Source of the DNA: Cycas panzhihuaensis
Taxonomy: Eukaryota > Cycadophyta
NCBI GenBank assembly: GCA_023213395.1
Contig: CM041465.1
Span: forward strand, 229,593,741 to 229,657,740
Length of the DNA: 64,000 nt
Direction: 5' to 3'
Shown: in pieces, positions 24,011 through 35,950 of the stretch
Numbering within the stretch: position 1 is the first letter of the stretch
Layout of the letters: each line of letters opens with the position of its first letter
The notes under the pieces: model-generated
What the model was told of the DNA's origin: nothing
The model's database searches: none
The model's input: only the letters and a program-made list of their open reading frames with translations
Translations under genes and position numbers: made by a program

Positions 24011-25797
24011 GGCTTGTTTAATGAATGACCTCACTCGTTCCAAAATTTTCAAAATTTTTCCTCCATCTTTCTACCTTCCCTCCAAAATCTTTGAAATTTT
24101 TAGTCTGCTCATCCTTGTCGCGACTTCCTTTGTGCTTCTTTTATTTTTATCTTTTCATGTCTAATATATTCTAAATCCAGTCAAGCAATTTGTGGTGGCA
24201 GACTTAAACCTTTCTGTTTTAAGTATTCACATAAGAGTGCTATATCCCGAAGAGCCTCCAACTGTGGCAATGTTGGCATTTCCCCGGTCTGTAATTGTTC
24301 TATCTCTTGTGCTAATTCCTTGTTCATCATTTGAGTACTTTCTAATTCTGGCTAGTATGCTCATACTTGCTTCCATAATTCCATGCAGCGTTGGGTTTCT
24401 TCATCATTTTTAAGGATCCAGGCACCGAGGTGGTGAAACACAAGCTGGAGACCTTTTGAAATATATTGATTAAAATTTTCTTTGAATCTTTCTAACTGCG
24501 GCGTAACCTCATCTATATCGTCCACCCATTGAAGTATAAATGTCTTCAAAGCGTCTAGTTTTGTTTCTGTCTCTTGTAACTTCTGTTCCAACTAGATTAT
24601 TTGATCTATATTCAGAGGTGGTCACCTAATTCAATGCTCTAGCTCTGTGACTAATTGTCTCGTCACCTGTGCTAAAAATGAAGTTTTCCAGTTTGATACA
24701 TTCAGTGGATAACATTCCATAGGATTTAATTCTTCTTCCAAAATTCATTTATCTATCGAATACTCAACCTCTCATGGATAATTATTTAATTGCTCAATAA
24801 TTTCTTGTCACTACTTCTCCTAAGCTCTTTTTATCCATTATTGTCTTTCATAACCATTTTCAACAAGTTCTTCCTTGCATGGCTCTATAGGTTTTCCTTG
24901 TTCTGGTCCATTCTCTTGTTCATTTACTTTCCTTCTTCCTAATCTAAATTGTTCCTTACTTTCTTCAACTTTGACTTCTTCTTCATGTCTTCCTTTCTCC
25001 TACGAGATCTCTTCTTCTCATAATTCTATTACATTCTTTTCTATCTTTGGACTAATTATTTGGTAGCATATCAAGAGCCTTTTTTCTACCTTTGTTTGTA
25101 CTTTCGCCCATTTTTTATTATTTCCCTTGATGAATGCATCAGTCCAGCAGGCCGGAGATGCTTGATCTTTAGTAGGAGTCGGTAGCTATAATTCTGCACA
25201 CACTGCAAAAAGCAATCCTTGGAGCAAGGTGACATGGCAAAATGTTACGAACTTTGTTGTCTCTCGGATTGTCTCCAAACTTTTGAGAAGACGTTGTGTC
25301 ATAAACTCTGCCATTAAATTAAGCATGGTCCTCAAATTTGATGGCATATATAACTTCTTTTGGGTTAAAATAACTCTGGTAAATATGAAGTGTGCCACCC
25401 ATCTTTTTTTTGGCGACTGAATTCCCGCAATTCTAATTGTTGAGCTTATAATATCCTTTTCATCTGCTCCTATTTGTTTTATCGCCTTTTCCCTTGGCAT
25501 TTGCTTATCCTGAGTTATCTGTTCTCTTGTATTGGGTAATCCAGTCAGGGCTGCGATGGCTTCAATAGATATATCAAGAATTTTCGGCTGCTTGGACAGA
25601 ATTGAAGTTATAGTAAACAAAAATTTTGAAGAGAATGGAAATGTTCTAACATAGACGTATTTCCTGAATCCTGCATCCATCATTATTTTTCTTCTTTTAT
25701 CGTCATCTTTCATCTATAGCCACTCAGCTCGAATTCGTAGATCATCATTTTCTCTAACGATAATGTTCTTCTCCATTTTTCTCGTCTTTGCCATTGT
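24011..25797 (-). pseudogene. Gyp2 extra ORF downstream of integrase (unknown product)
   Basis: Minus strand, starting MAKTRKMEKNIIVRENDDLR at ~25795, a stop near 25714, then the 175-codon open stretch 25713-25186 containing DISIEAIAALTGLPNTREQI. It continues in fragments as a charged, helical, Lys/Glu-rich part and KLDALKTFILQWVDDIDEVT (24591-24361). It lies in the position of env-like ORFs of Athila-type elements, but no signal peptide or membrane segment is seen. It may be related to the ORF proteins of Tat/Athila elements, which carry an I..I..L-GLP-type motif; this is weak inference. Function unknown. Confidence 0.6.
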
Positions 25798-25939
25798 ACA
25801 ACCCAGATCGTCTCCACTGATTATAAAGGATCTTCATTGCTTTACACTGTAGATTTCAGTTGCACATTATCATGTCAAAATATGGTATGTGTTGATTGGT
25901 CCTATCAAGAGTCTTCATCACGTTGCTTTTATGATGGTC

Positions 25940-27260
25940 ACACCTTTTGTCATAATGGTCGCACATCCCATGTTGGTTGAGTCGTTATAATAACGGTCGT
26001 GCTTCTGACTTGTACCTTAATCTGATTTGATAACCTACTCCTTAGGTTTCTATGCTCTTTTCTTTTTTTTTTATATTTATAAAGCTTCAATCTATTGCCA
26101 TTGACGAGTTTGGTCAATGGCTTACCGTCTAATTGTTCCAATTTCACTGCTCCATTTTCGTAAATGCGATTGACCTTATAAGGTCCCAGCCATCTTATTT
26201 TCATTTTTCCTAGTTTTATTCTAAATTTACTATCGTATAATAAAACCAAGTCATTTACCTTATACTATGGAACCTTCAAGTGTTAGTCGTGCCAGGCTTT
26301 TCTCCTTGCTCTTTTGGCCTATAATTCCCATAAAGCTCTGGCTCATTCCTCGTCCAATTTCAGCAATTGGATTAATTGTTGATTGTAGGAATCTCCTTCT
26401 CTGAGCTTGACTTGTTGTGCCACCTAAAAACTTTCAGCTTGAAACTCCAGGGGGACACTGCTTATACAAGTTGAAAAGGTGTACGCTTATGAGGTCGTTT
26501 CCTCATTGTCCTATTTGCCCACAAGACCGAATGCAGTCTATTCGCCCAGTCTGTACGATCAACATTGCAAATCTTCATTAAGGCAGTCTTTAAAATTTTA
26601 TTAGTACTTTCCACTTGCTTGATTGCTTTCGGATAGTATGGTGAAGTTTTTCCATGCTGAATCAGAAATTCCGTTGTAAGATACTTGATGGTTTGATTTA
26701 GGAAACTACCTCCTTGGTCGGATACTATTTCTAGTGGACAACCAAACCGTAATATAATTACTTCATATAAGAATTAGGCGGTGCTTCTGGCATCGCATTG
26801 CTTTATGTGTTTTGCCTCGGTCCATTTAGTGACAAAATCTGTGGCTGCCAAGATATACCGGGCATTAGTTCTTCTACTTGGGGGACTAATTGGTCCCACA
26901 AACTCCAGTCCCCATTTCTCGAATGGAGCTCTAGCTAAAATCGGATGCAAAGGTAAGTAATTATCCATGGAAGGCTTACTTGTTCACTAACATATATCGC
27001 AGGTTTTTACCTATTTTTTTGAGTCTTCAAACAAGGTTGGCCACCATAAGGCTGCCAATAGCACTTTTCTTGTAGTTGCCTCACTCCTGTGATGGGCAGA
27101 TGTCCTTCATCAGCTTCCCTAAGTACGGCCTGCGCTTCATGTTCCATAATGCATCTTCTTAGTACCTCATCAAGTCCTAATTTGTAAAGCATCCCCCTTA
27201 CTAGCTAAAATGGAAATGCTTTTCTAATAAAACGTTTTCTTTCAACTCTGTCTAATCCCT
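25940..27260 (-). pseudogene. Gyp2 integrase (broken)
   Basis: Minus strand. The finger region shows AVLREADEGHLPITGVRQLQ and EKCYWQP (27000-27190). The core shows PFEKWGLEFVGPISPPSR and RYILAATDFVTKWTEAKH (26774-26968), with the first catalytic Asp. A long, stop-filled central part follows. The C-terminus is MVLLYDSKFRIKLGKMKIRW and LGPYKVNRIYENGAVKLEQL (26249-26090), the typical non-chromodomain tail. The second Asp and Glu could not be placed with confidence. Confidence 0.85.
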
Positions 27261-27439
27261 TCGGTGTTTGTCTTGCTACCAAATATTCGGCAATACCTTC
27301 ATACCAGGAGGGAATGGCTTCAATTGCAAATAATTTGTGATCCGAAAAGTCATCTGCTACCCCTGCTTCCGCTTCTTCTTCTTTAATTCTGGAAAGTTGA
27401 TTTGGTACAATATGTTTTTCGCCTTTCTTAACTATAATC

Positions 27440-28690
27440 TAAAACATGAATTCCTAGAAAAATAAAAGCCAACGATCGATCCTTCCTTGTAGAATTGGCT
27501 TATTGATCAAATATTGCAGGCCTGATGATCTAGAAAGAACACAAAGGGATAAGCTAATAGGTAATGCCTGAATTTCTACAGGGCATATACTATCCCTAAT
27601 CCCTCTCTTTCTATAACAGTATAATTCCCTTCAGTTGGAGTCAGTTTCCTACTTGCAAATGCAATAGGAAGGTCCACTTTTCTTTCTATTGGTTGAGCCA
27701 AAACACATCCAATGGCATACAACGAGGCATCTACAAGAACATGGAAGGGCTTATTCCAATATGGAAATCTCAATACAGGTGCTTCAGCTATTTTCCTTTT
27801 TAAGAGGTCAAGCTAATTTCAGTGTCCAATTCCAGGCCATTGTTTTCTTCAATAACATCTCGATGGGCGATATGAGCATACCCCCATACGAACTTACAAT
27901 AGTATCCAGTCATTCTCGAAATCCCTTCAAAATTTTTGTGTTTTGTGGTACAGGAAAATTTAAGATTACTGCAACTTTTGTTGGATCTATGAGCATTCCT
28001 TCTTTCACAACTATATGACCCACTAGCAATCCAAAGGGTACTATAAAGGTAAAATTTTCTGGATTCAGGCATAGCTTGCTTTTCTTGTAGATTTCTAGCA
28101 TCAATCTTAAATTATTCAGATGGTTCTTCAGTAAGCCATAAAGAGTCCAATCATCCAAAAAAACCTCTATTGTTTTTCCTATCATATTTCAAAAGATATT
28201 CAAAATAACTTTGAAATATAGCAGGTGTGTTTGTAAGCCCAAATGGCATTACTCTATATACATACGTTCCCCACTCTGTTACAAAAGTGGTCTTCAGCTA
28301 GTCCTCAGGTGCTATTTGAACCTGATTATAGCCACCGAATCCATCTGTAAAGAAGAAAATTTTATGTCCAACAACTTATTCAAGCACGTCTTTTGCGAAC
28401 AATATGGGGAAGGAGTCCCTTTTCGTGGCTTTGTTCAAAGCCCTATAATCTACACAAACTCTTAACTTCCCATTCTTTTTTGGCACAACCACAACCAGGC
28501 TAACTCATTTGTTGTTTTCTACCTCAAAAATATATCCCGCATCTAAAAGCTTATCCAATTTAGCTTTTACCTGTTCTTTATATTTCGAATTCATCTGATA
28601 GGGTCTCTGTCTAACTGGTTTAGTGTTTTCCATCAGCTCGATCTTATGCTCCCCGAGTTCTAGGGGAATTCCTTTTTAAGTCCTTATAGG
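27440..28690 (-). pseudogene. Gyp2 reverse transcriptase and RNase H (broken)
   Basis: Minus strand. Pre-RT: PVRQRPYQMNSKYKEQVKAK, LDKLLDAGYIFEVENNK. RT: PKKNGKLRVCVDYRALNKAT, GGYNQVQIAPED, MPFGLTNTPAIFQ, and VFLDDWTLYG with the D-D intact (28147-28164), then CLNPENFTFIVPFGLLVGHI. RNase H: FHVLVDASLYAIGCVLAQPI (27700-27770), with the first catalytic Asp kept. Several frameshifts (for example near 28185 and 28070) break it. Confidence 0.9.
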
Positions 28691-28860
28691 ACCATGCAAT
28701 ACACAATAAAGAGTATTGTTGCTTGCTGGATTATATCTTGTTGCCAGTAATCTCCTATAGTGATTAATTTGGATTCCTCTTCTAATCCAATATTGATTTT
28801 TTTCAACTTGAGATCCTTCCCTTATACTGCTTTTCTATCAGATTTTAGCTCATACGCAGG

Positions 28861-29560
28861 GGTTTAACAAATTTCCCTTTGTTCATATTCCAAACTAGAA
28901 TAAGTTGAGGGAAAGTTCCTTATTTCTTCCTCCTCCTGCAGTTGAATTTCTTGTTTCTGTACTTGATAACAAACTCTCATTGGATCTATGACTATTTCTT
29001 TCATGGTTGTCAATACTCTATGAATTGACTCAGTGGGACTACCAAATGAGAAAGTATGTACAAAATTTTTAACTGCTTCTTCCCAGTCCCAACTTCCTTC
29101 GTGCCTTCTTTCTTCCATTAGGTACCAAACAAGACTAGTTCTTGTCAGGGTTATGGGTAGTTGGTGTACCCATTCCCTTTTTGGTCTTTGTTCTTATTTC
29201 CAAATCACCATACAATTTTGAATGTGTTTTCCTAGATCAACATTAAATAGAGGTAGCCTTTTATCTTGTTTTCAGAAGCGGATTAAAAATAAATTCATCA
29301 TTTCTTTCCAGTTAGAAAACTAGTTTTTATGTGCTTTAAACCAATTCCAAGCTTGTCCATTTAAATTTAAAGGAAACAAATACAAGCAATCAACTTTTTT
29401 TATTTTTAAAAAATTCAGCAAAATTTTTTACATGTCCTTCTGCTTTTCCCCTTATTTTCCAAAATTGAGGTAAAACCCCGAATCCCTCTGAATTACCTGG
29501 ACATTCTTCAATCCTTTTGATCTTAACTTCACTTGCTTTGTTTGAATCATCTTTATTTGT
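28861..29560 (-). pseudogene. second gag-like segment between Gyp2 protease and RT
   Basis: Minus strand. It reads FWKIRGKAEGHVKNFAEFF, then after a frameshift LFPLNLNGQAWNWFKAHKN, FSNWKEMMNLFLIRF, then WDWEEAVKNFVHTFSFGSP (28864-29118). The pattern LFPL.L.G.A..W....., followed by ..W.e....FL.RF, is that of the Retrotrans_gag capsid domain in gypsy elements. A genuine Gag core already lies at 31400-31927, so this is an extra copy, a capture, or a family-specific domain. Assignment by eye. Confidence 0.55.
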
Positions 29561-29659
29561 TGTCGAGCATTCTATTTTTGCTTCTTCTTCTTAACTGTCT
29601 TGGCACAGTTCCAATCAATAACAGCATGTTGTTTCTTCTCTCGTTCCTTCCCAAGCTGT

Positions 29660-30290
29660 CTACAACCAATCCAGCATATATGTTGACGAAGCTTCATTGG
29701 GAATGTGTGACAGGGTTCTTAGGGCTTGAAATGTTGTTTCCGAACAGGCGCTTGTTGTAGTTGTCGGTGATGCAGTTGTAACTGAAGTCGTATCCATGTC
29801 TTCTACTTTTTCAATCTGCGGTCCGTCTGAACAAAGTGGAAGTACTACTCTTTTACCTGTTGCATATAATGTAAACGTCAATTTCCCCCAATCTTGTAGG
29901 GCTTTAGTTGCCAGCAACCATGGCCTCCCTAGGAGTGTTGGATATGTTTTTCTATGATTCTGCATCTTTACCACTATGAAATCCAAGCATACCATGATGC
30001 CTGCAACTGCCACTAGTACACTTAATAATGTACCCATTGGTTGGACTTGCAATTGAATTGCCAGCCTTATAGAATAATCTGGGGAAACCATGTCAGGCCA
30101 TCCCAGAGAAATCCAAGTTGTCTTAGGGAGAACATTTACTCCTGAGCTGCCGTCCATAATTGTTTTACAAATTGTTGTTCCAAAAATAGTCATTGGAACT
30201 CTTGGATCAATGGCATTAGTCCTCAAAGCCCACAATACTAGTTTTTCAATCTAGTCTAGTACTGCTTCCTGGAAATATCCAACCTCCCAC
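29660..30290 (-). pseudogene. Gyp2 aspartic protease
   Basis: Minus strand, open for 191 codons from 30235. PMTIFGTTICKTIMDGSSGV followed by NVLPKTTWISLGWPD places the active site as D-G-S-S (30140-30157). This is the D-G-x-S form found in some gypsy lineages rather than D-S-G. YPTLLGRPWLLATKALQDWG near 29900 is the second hallmark (LGRPWL). The Ser/Thr-rich tail after IEKVEDMD leads into the second gag-like segment. Confidence 0.85.
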
Positions 30291-30659
30291 CATTTGAAAA
30301 TGACAGCAATGGGAATTGAAATTCCCAATTCCAGTAAGAGGTCCTTCATTGCCTACAATCTTTGCTAGGGATTTGGCTATGACTACTCTCCTTGAAATGT
30401 CAATCTCCTCTTATACACTCACCCTTTAAATCCATTTGCATGATTCATTTCTTTTTGCTAGTTAATCTTCATAGCTTCTTGAAGGGCTTGTACTGCTTCC
30501 TAGAGCCTCTTTTTCTCTACTGCAAGGTCTGGGAAACTGTCTGTTATCGGTGTAGAATTTGTCTTACCACTTCTTGTTTGCACATATACTGGTTGTTCTA
30601 CGTCTGGTATTCGTGTCGCAAGGTTGGAAGTCTATACCTTTGAGTTGGGATTCTTCAGA

Positions 30660-31930
30660 CAATTATTCCATTCGTGGTCTCCTAGAGCACATTCTTCACA
30701 AACATACTCCCTTTCTTGTTTTTGCAACAGCCAATCTGCCCAATAATGACCCCATTTAGAACATAGATGACACCACACAGGCTTCGTTTTCCCCTTATAT
30801 TGCTTAAAAGAATTTCATTCTAGCTTCTAATAAAATGAATCTCGTACCTCATTCTGTGGTGTCTTATAGTAACATTCTCGGGTATTATGATTACCTCGCC
30901 TACAAATTTCACACCATCTCTTTTCCAGAACATTTTGATGTTCATTCCTTATATGTCTAGCTTGACCACAAGGTAGGGCACACCACACAGTCTCCTGCTT
31001 CTTTTCCAATTTTAATTTAGCCAATTTTGATCTTAATTGCTCGATTTCTTGGCTTCATTGCATTGCCAAAGGAAGAGATACTAGAGGCTATTGTTTTAAA
31101 GCTTCGATCTCTCTTTTTAAAGCTTCCAATTCTAGGTTCATCCCCATTTGTGGTAAAGAATTTACTGTTGTTTGTCCCAGTATTTGAAACTTTGATCCCC
31201 TTTGAAATTCTAGCTGCAAATACCCCATTTTCATTTGATTTTCAAATTTTAAAGCTAATTCCTTTACTTGTCCATAACTATTCATCGGATGTAAAATTAC
31301 CTTCTCTTTCAATTGAGGCAAACGTCCTGAAACAAAGTATTTTAGAGACAGCATAGGATTTATTGGGGTTGAGGGATCCATTTTATACATAATTATTCTC
31401 AATCTACCATCAAAATCATTTACTGACTCACTTGGAACTTGTTGAATTTCTCTAAGGCTTGAAATATTGCCATTGAATTTCGTAGCCTTTGAAATCTATC
31501 CAGAAACTGTCTGGATTATATCCCATGTTGGGTTTGCAGCCGAAATGTACTGGTACCAAGCGATTACAACTCCTCTTAGTGTTGAAAACAATCGAGCCTT
31601 GATTTCTTCTAGGTCTCGAATTCTTTTTATTTTTAACATGTTAGAAAAGACTGCCAAATGGTCTCCTGGATCGCTTGAACTGTCAAACTGCAAATGTCCA
31701 AATGCAACATCATTTTGAATAATAACATATGGGGGATTCAATTGATTTCCTCCTATCACATTGCTTTGTGTTGAATTCATTGAACCAATTGGGATTGATC
31801 CACTCTGTGATGCCAGAATTGGTCCACTCTGCAAATTTTTATTTGCATTTCCTATGGGAATCGTTGAACTCGTTCCTCCTCCGGAGAGAATTCCCACATT
31901 AGCGGGAGGTCCATTTGTGCTCTCCATTTG
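30660..31930 (-). pseudogene. Gyp2 gag with three zinc knuckles (broken)
   Basis: Minus strand from ATG at 31927. A Gly/Asn/Ser-rich N-terminus (143 codons) leads to FGHLQFDSSSDPGDHLAVFS and ARLFSTLRGVVIAWYQYI, the Retrotrans_gag core. After a stop come LREIQQVPSESVNDFDGRLR and KYFVSGRLPQLKEKVILHP. Three knuckles follow: WCEICRRGNHNTREC (30870-30925), WCHLCSKWGHYWADW (last Cys now Trp, 30720-30775) and YVCEECALGDHEWNNC (30665-30715). Three tandem knuckles are more than the one usual in gypsy Gag. Confidence 0.85.
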
Positions 31931-32517
31931 CCCTGGGCTACCTCATGAAAATATGGAGTTATTTAATATTTCAGCCATCTTATTAAACAAGGGGTTTACA
32001 ACACGAGAATTGGAGTCTTTGATTTCCAAGATATGGCAATCCCACCCTGTAGTGGTGCTACTGTATATATCAAATTTTGTTGCTTTGCCTCCTCTTCTAT
32101 CTTCCTAATTTTCTTGACAATCTTTTTCTTTTCTTAAGTCTTTGTCCTTTGCACACCTTTGACGCGTTTTTGCTTCATCTTCCTCAACTTCTAGTTGGGT
32201 CTCGACTGGTTGTTCTTCCACTGCTTCATCTTCCTTTAACCCACTTTCTTCATCTCGTTTCCCCAAGGTCAAACTTTTCTCCTATTCACGCTTTGCAAGC
32301 TATCTTCTCTTCCCCTGCTTCTTCTCTACGGATTCCTTTGGTTTGTAGATTTCGTCTTGAAGCCTTTCAATCTCCCAATGTTGACCTCACTCCTGTCTTG
32401 TCTCTGTTTTCCTTCCAAAATTAACTCTCGGTGGCATGGACAGGTCACTCCTATGCCCTTATTCTTGGACACTCATTCCTTCACCTCCCAAGATTCAATA
32501 ATCGGCAACGAAACCAA
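31931..32517 (-). other. Gyp2 leader and primer binding site
   Basis: The minus-strand leader between the 5' LTR and gag has no supported frame. The priming site candidate TTGGTTTCGTTGCCG at 32503-32517 abuts the LTR. GTTGCCG is part of the site used by many Tat/Athila elements (TGGCGCCGTTGCC), here with mutations in the first half. The plus-strand frames at 32077-32424 and nearby are antisense shadows. Confidence 0.65.
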
Positions 32518-32693
32518 TGTGTGTCGGCTAATCTATCCTTGATAGTTCATGAAAAGTTACAACAGAATAGACAGCATAGAATCATCATTGAGCATGAAAA
32601 CCAATCTTCATTATGAGAGGGCCCTACATCTGATCCTCTCACAACCAGACATAGGCCGAGGCAGGGTATAGGAAAAAAGCCACAATATAGACA
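32518..32693 (-). repeat. Gyp2 5' LTR, inner part
   Basis: Starts TGTGTGTCGGCTAATC on the plus strand and matches 18704-18880. It is cut by Gyp3 at 32693; the rest is at 38004-38490. Confidence 0.9.
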
Positions 32694-33169
32694 TGTAACG
32701 GTTCTCTCACCCAAAAACCAGAAATAAGGCAGAACTGAGCTCAATTTCACAAATAATAGAACACAAACTAGCAACTATGTATACAAGAGTACAATACAGA
32801 TGAATATCTCCAGATATAAATCAATTACAAGCGCCAAATATGATGCCAAATAGATATTAAAAATACAAATAGGAGTTCCAGAATTACCAACACAACCTAG
32901 AATAATCACCAAGCCCTTCGAGGCAGAAATCCTCCTCAAAAATGCAGCCCTAAGGCCAAAAATCTACAACAGCCTTAAAGCTGAAATTGAGAAGGAATAC
33001 TTCACAAAATGATGATAGGAAGAACCCCCAAAGAGCCCTATTTATAGGCACTCAAACTGGGACTTAATGAGATCAACCAGAACATGAAGAGTTGTGCCCT
33101 AAATAGCCTCAAGAAGTCGGCCACCGCAAGTATATAGAGGTTGGCCAAACTCTTAATGGGGTTGCTTCA
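32694..33169 (-). repeat. Gyp3 3' LTR
   Basis: 476 bp, TGTAACGG...GCTTCA on the plus strand. A minus-strand TATA box, TATAAATAGGG, lies at about 33037-33047 and is conserved at 37865-37875. Confidence 0.95.
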
Positions 33170-33172
33170 CAT

Positions 33173-34440
33173 CCCCCCCCCCTTGAGACTGTGCTTTGCC
33201 CTCAAAGCACTGGTAGGTTCAAAAATTGCTTTATCCATTCATTGTTTTCCCATGTGGCATCTTCGTCGTCTAGGTTTTTCCATTTGATCAAGTGTTCTAT
33301 GATTTGTCTGGACTTGAGAGATGCAGTGCGGTTTCTGAGTTCATCGGTTCCAACGTCATTTTTCCTTGTTCGTTGAGCTCCGAGATGTTGGACTGAGGTA
33401 CTATTTTATCTCCAACCTTCTTTTTTAGATAGGTAACATGAAAGATGTTATGAATTTTTGCACCTTCTGGGAGCCTTGACCGATATGCGACTTCACCTAT
33501 TTTAGCAGTGACTTCGTATGGCTCAAAATACCTAGGTGCAAGTTTTTGGTTGCTTATTTTCTATAAGGAAACCTATTTGTATGGTTGTAGACGCAAAAAA
33601 AACCAGTCGCTTGCTTCGAATTGTCTTTCAGAGCACTTCAAATCAGATTGTTGCTTCATCCTATTTTATGCCATCACTAAATTATCTTTCAATCTGCTAA
33701 TGGTTTCCTCTACTTGCTTCTAATATTCTTGAACCGCCTGGACCCATGACGGTCTATTCCAAGTTAATAAGGATGGTGGTTGGTATCCATATAGGGCTTA
33801 GAAAGGCGTCATCTTTGTTGAGGAGTGGTAGGTGGTGTTGTACCACCATTCTTCTAAGTGCAACCATCGATGCCATTGTTTTTGTCTATCTAAGCAGAAG
33901 TTCCTCAAGTATCCTTCTAAGCATTTATTCACAATTTCCATTTACCCATTTGTTTGTGGGTGATATGCTGTGCTCATCTTGAGTTTTGTACTGGTGAATT
34001 TAAAAAGATCTTGCCAAAATTTGTTGGTAAACTTTGGATCACGGTCACTTACAATTGCACTTGGAAAACCATGTAGACAATGGATCTCCTTCATGTATAA
34101 TTTTGTGACTTCACTGGCTTTAGCTATAGATTTCAACCCTCTGAAGTGGCCATATTTAGTAAGACGATCTACCATGACTAGAATTGCATCCTTCCCTTCT
34201 CAACAAGGTAATCCTATTATGAAGTCCATAGATATCTCGTCCCATTTTTGTTCCAGAATTGGTAATGGTTGGAGTAACCCTCGCGTTTTTATGCATTCGA
34301 TCTTGTTCCTTTGATAAGTATCTCATTCTGCCACAAACTTCTGAACATCTGTTTTTAATCCTTTCCAATAAAAAGGAGCTCTTACCTTTCTATATGTCTT
34401 GTCGATCCTCGTGTGGCCTGCTATAGGTGTAGAGTGAGCT
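33173..34440 (-). pseudogene. Gyp3 integrase and chromodomain (broken)
   Basis: Minus strand. HHCC finger: HSTPIAGHTRIDKTYRKVRA, with the Cys pair degraded (DTYQRNK). Core: DEISMDFIIGLPC, MVDRLTKYGHF, SAIVSDRDPKFTNKFWQDLF and STAYHPQTNG, covering the first two acidic residues and, after a stop, the ME of the third. C-terminus: LEEWWYNTTYHSSTKM, KIHNIFHVTYLKKKVGDKIV. Chromodomain near 33205-33290: RQIIEHLIKWKNLDDEDATW, then ENNEW. That domain identifies the element as a chromovirus. Two or more stops and frameshifts interrupt it. Confidence 0.92.
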
Positions 34441-35950
34441 TGCTATAATACTATCTCTTTCAGCGAAGATTTTCTTGGAATGCAAATATTTCCCTTCCTA
34501 AGTATTATTCTTTGTTGTATTTCATACAGGTCAGGTTTGTCCTTGCTTGTTTTATCTATCAACTGCTTGTATCTTGGATCGTTGTTATACTCCTTTCTTA
34601 GTGTCTTATGCCATGCAGGGGTAGCCACTGAGATTGTCTGTAATGCTAGTTGCTTGTGAGGTTACTCTAGGATCCTTGAGAGGGCATCTACTATGACATT
34701 TTCTTTACTCTTTTTGTATACAATAGTAAAGTCAAATCACTGTAATTTTCTCAACCACTTTTGTTGTTTGTCTAACAGTGTCTTTTGACTTGAGAAATAC
34801 TTGAGGCTATCGTGATCCGTTCGTACCTGAAATGGGCTCCCGAGCAAATATTGTCTTCACTGATGGATTGTGTGCATTAAGCTAGAATCTCCTTGTCGTA
34901 AGTGGGTTTTAACTTTTCTCTGTTGTTCATCTTCCTACTTTCGTATGCTATAGGTCTTTCATCTTGTAATAAGATGGCTCCTATGAGAAACCCTAATGCA
35001 TCGCACTCCAAAATGAATGGTTTTGAAAAATCTAGAATTTCTAGGACTAGAGCTCTTACCAGTGCGCCCTTTAGTACTTCAAAAGCATTGTTGGCCATTG
35101 AATTCCATTGAAATGCATCCTTCTTGGTTAGGTCCGTAAGTAGGGCCGCTATGTTGGCGTATCCTTTTATGAATTTCCTGAGGTATCCTGCTATTACCAA
35201 GAAACTGCGAACTCTCGTGACATTCTTTGGTGTAGGCCAATTTACGATAGCTTGGACCTTCTTGGGATCAACTTTGGTTCCTTCTAGGGTAATTATATGA
35301 CCGAGGTATTCTAGTTCCTATTGGCCAAAAGAGCTTTTTTCTTGTTTGCAAAGAATAATCTATTTGCTAAAATTTCCAAGACTAATCGAAGATGCACCAA
35401 ATGCTCGCTCCAGGTTTTGTTGTAAATCAGAATGTCATAAAAAAAGATTAGTATAAATTTCCTTAAGAGTTCCTTGATTGTCGAGTTCAGGGTGGCCTGG
35501 AATGTTGCCGGAGCGTTGGTCAGTCCAAAAGGCATCAGTTTGAATTCGAATAGCCCTTCATGCATTCAGAAGTTTGTTTTGTGAACATCTTCTTCTTTTA
35601 TTTGAATCTGATGGTAGCCTGACCAGAGGTCGATCTTGGAGAAATATTTTGCCCCATGTATCTCGTCTAACAAGTCGTCGATCCTGGGGATAGGATATCT
35701 ATTCTTTATAGTTAACTTATTTAGTCCTCTGTAATCCACGCACATCTTGATTGTTCCATCCTTCTTGGGGCTGATTACAACTGGGGATGCAAATAGACTT
35801 ATACTACTCTGAATGTGGCCCTGTGAAAGTAAATCTCTTGTTATGTTTTCAATCTCCTTCCTCATGTGGTACGGATGCCTGTATGGCCTTATGTTCACTG
35901 ATGTGGCTCTTAGGACTAAATCAATAGCATGCCGAGTTTCTCTCAATGGG
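34441..35950 (-). pseudogene. Gyp3 reverse transcriptase and RNase H (broken, catalytic Asp lost)
   Basis: Minus strand. An open 126-codon block (35946-35566) holds [39 protein letters not shown] and KIDLWSGYHQIQIKEEDVHK. After a stop come LMPFGLTNAPATFQ and ILIFFYDILIY (35431-35450), where the first Asp of the F-x-D-D motif is Tyr. RNase H: FILECDALGFLIGAILLQDE and YESRKMNNREKLKPTYDKE keep the first Asp. The spacer is MATPAWHKTLRKEYNNDPRY (34628-34443). Confidence 0.94.

Noticed and set aside
24192-24413. Plus-strand hydrophobic 73-codon frame
   Set aside because: Antisense of the charged helical part of the Gyp2 3' ORF.
24011-25797. Envelope gene in Gyp2
   Set aside because: The position fits, but no signal peptide, membrane anchor or surface-protein feature is visible; called an ORF of unknown function instead.
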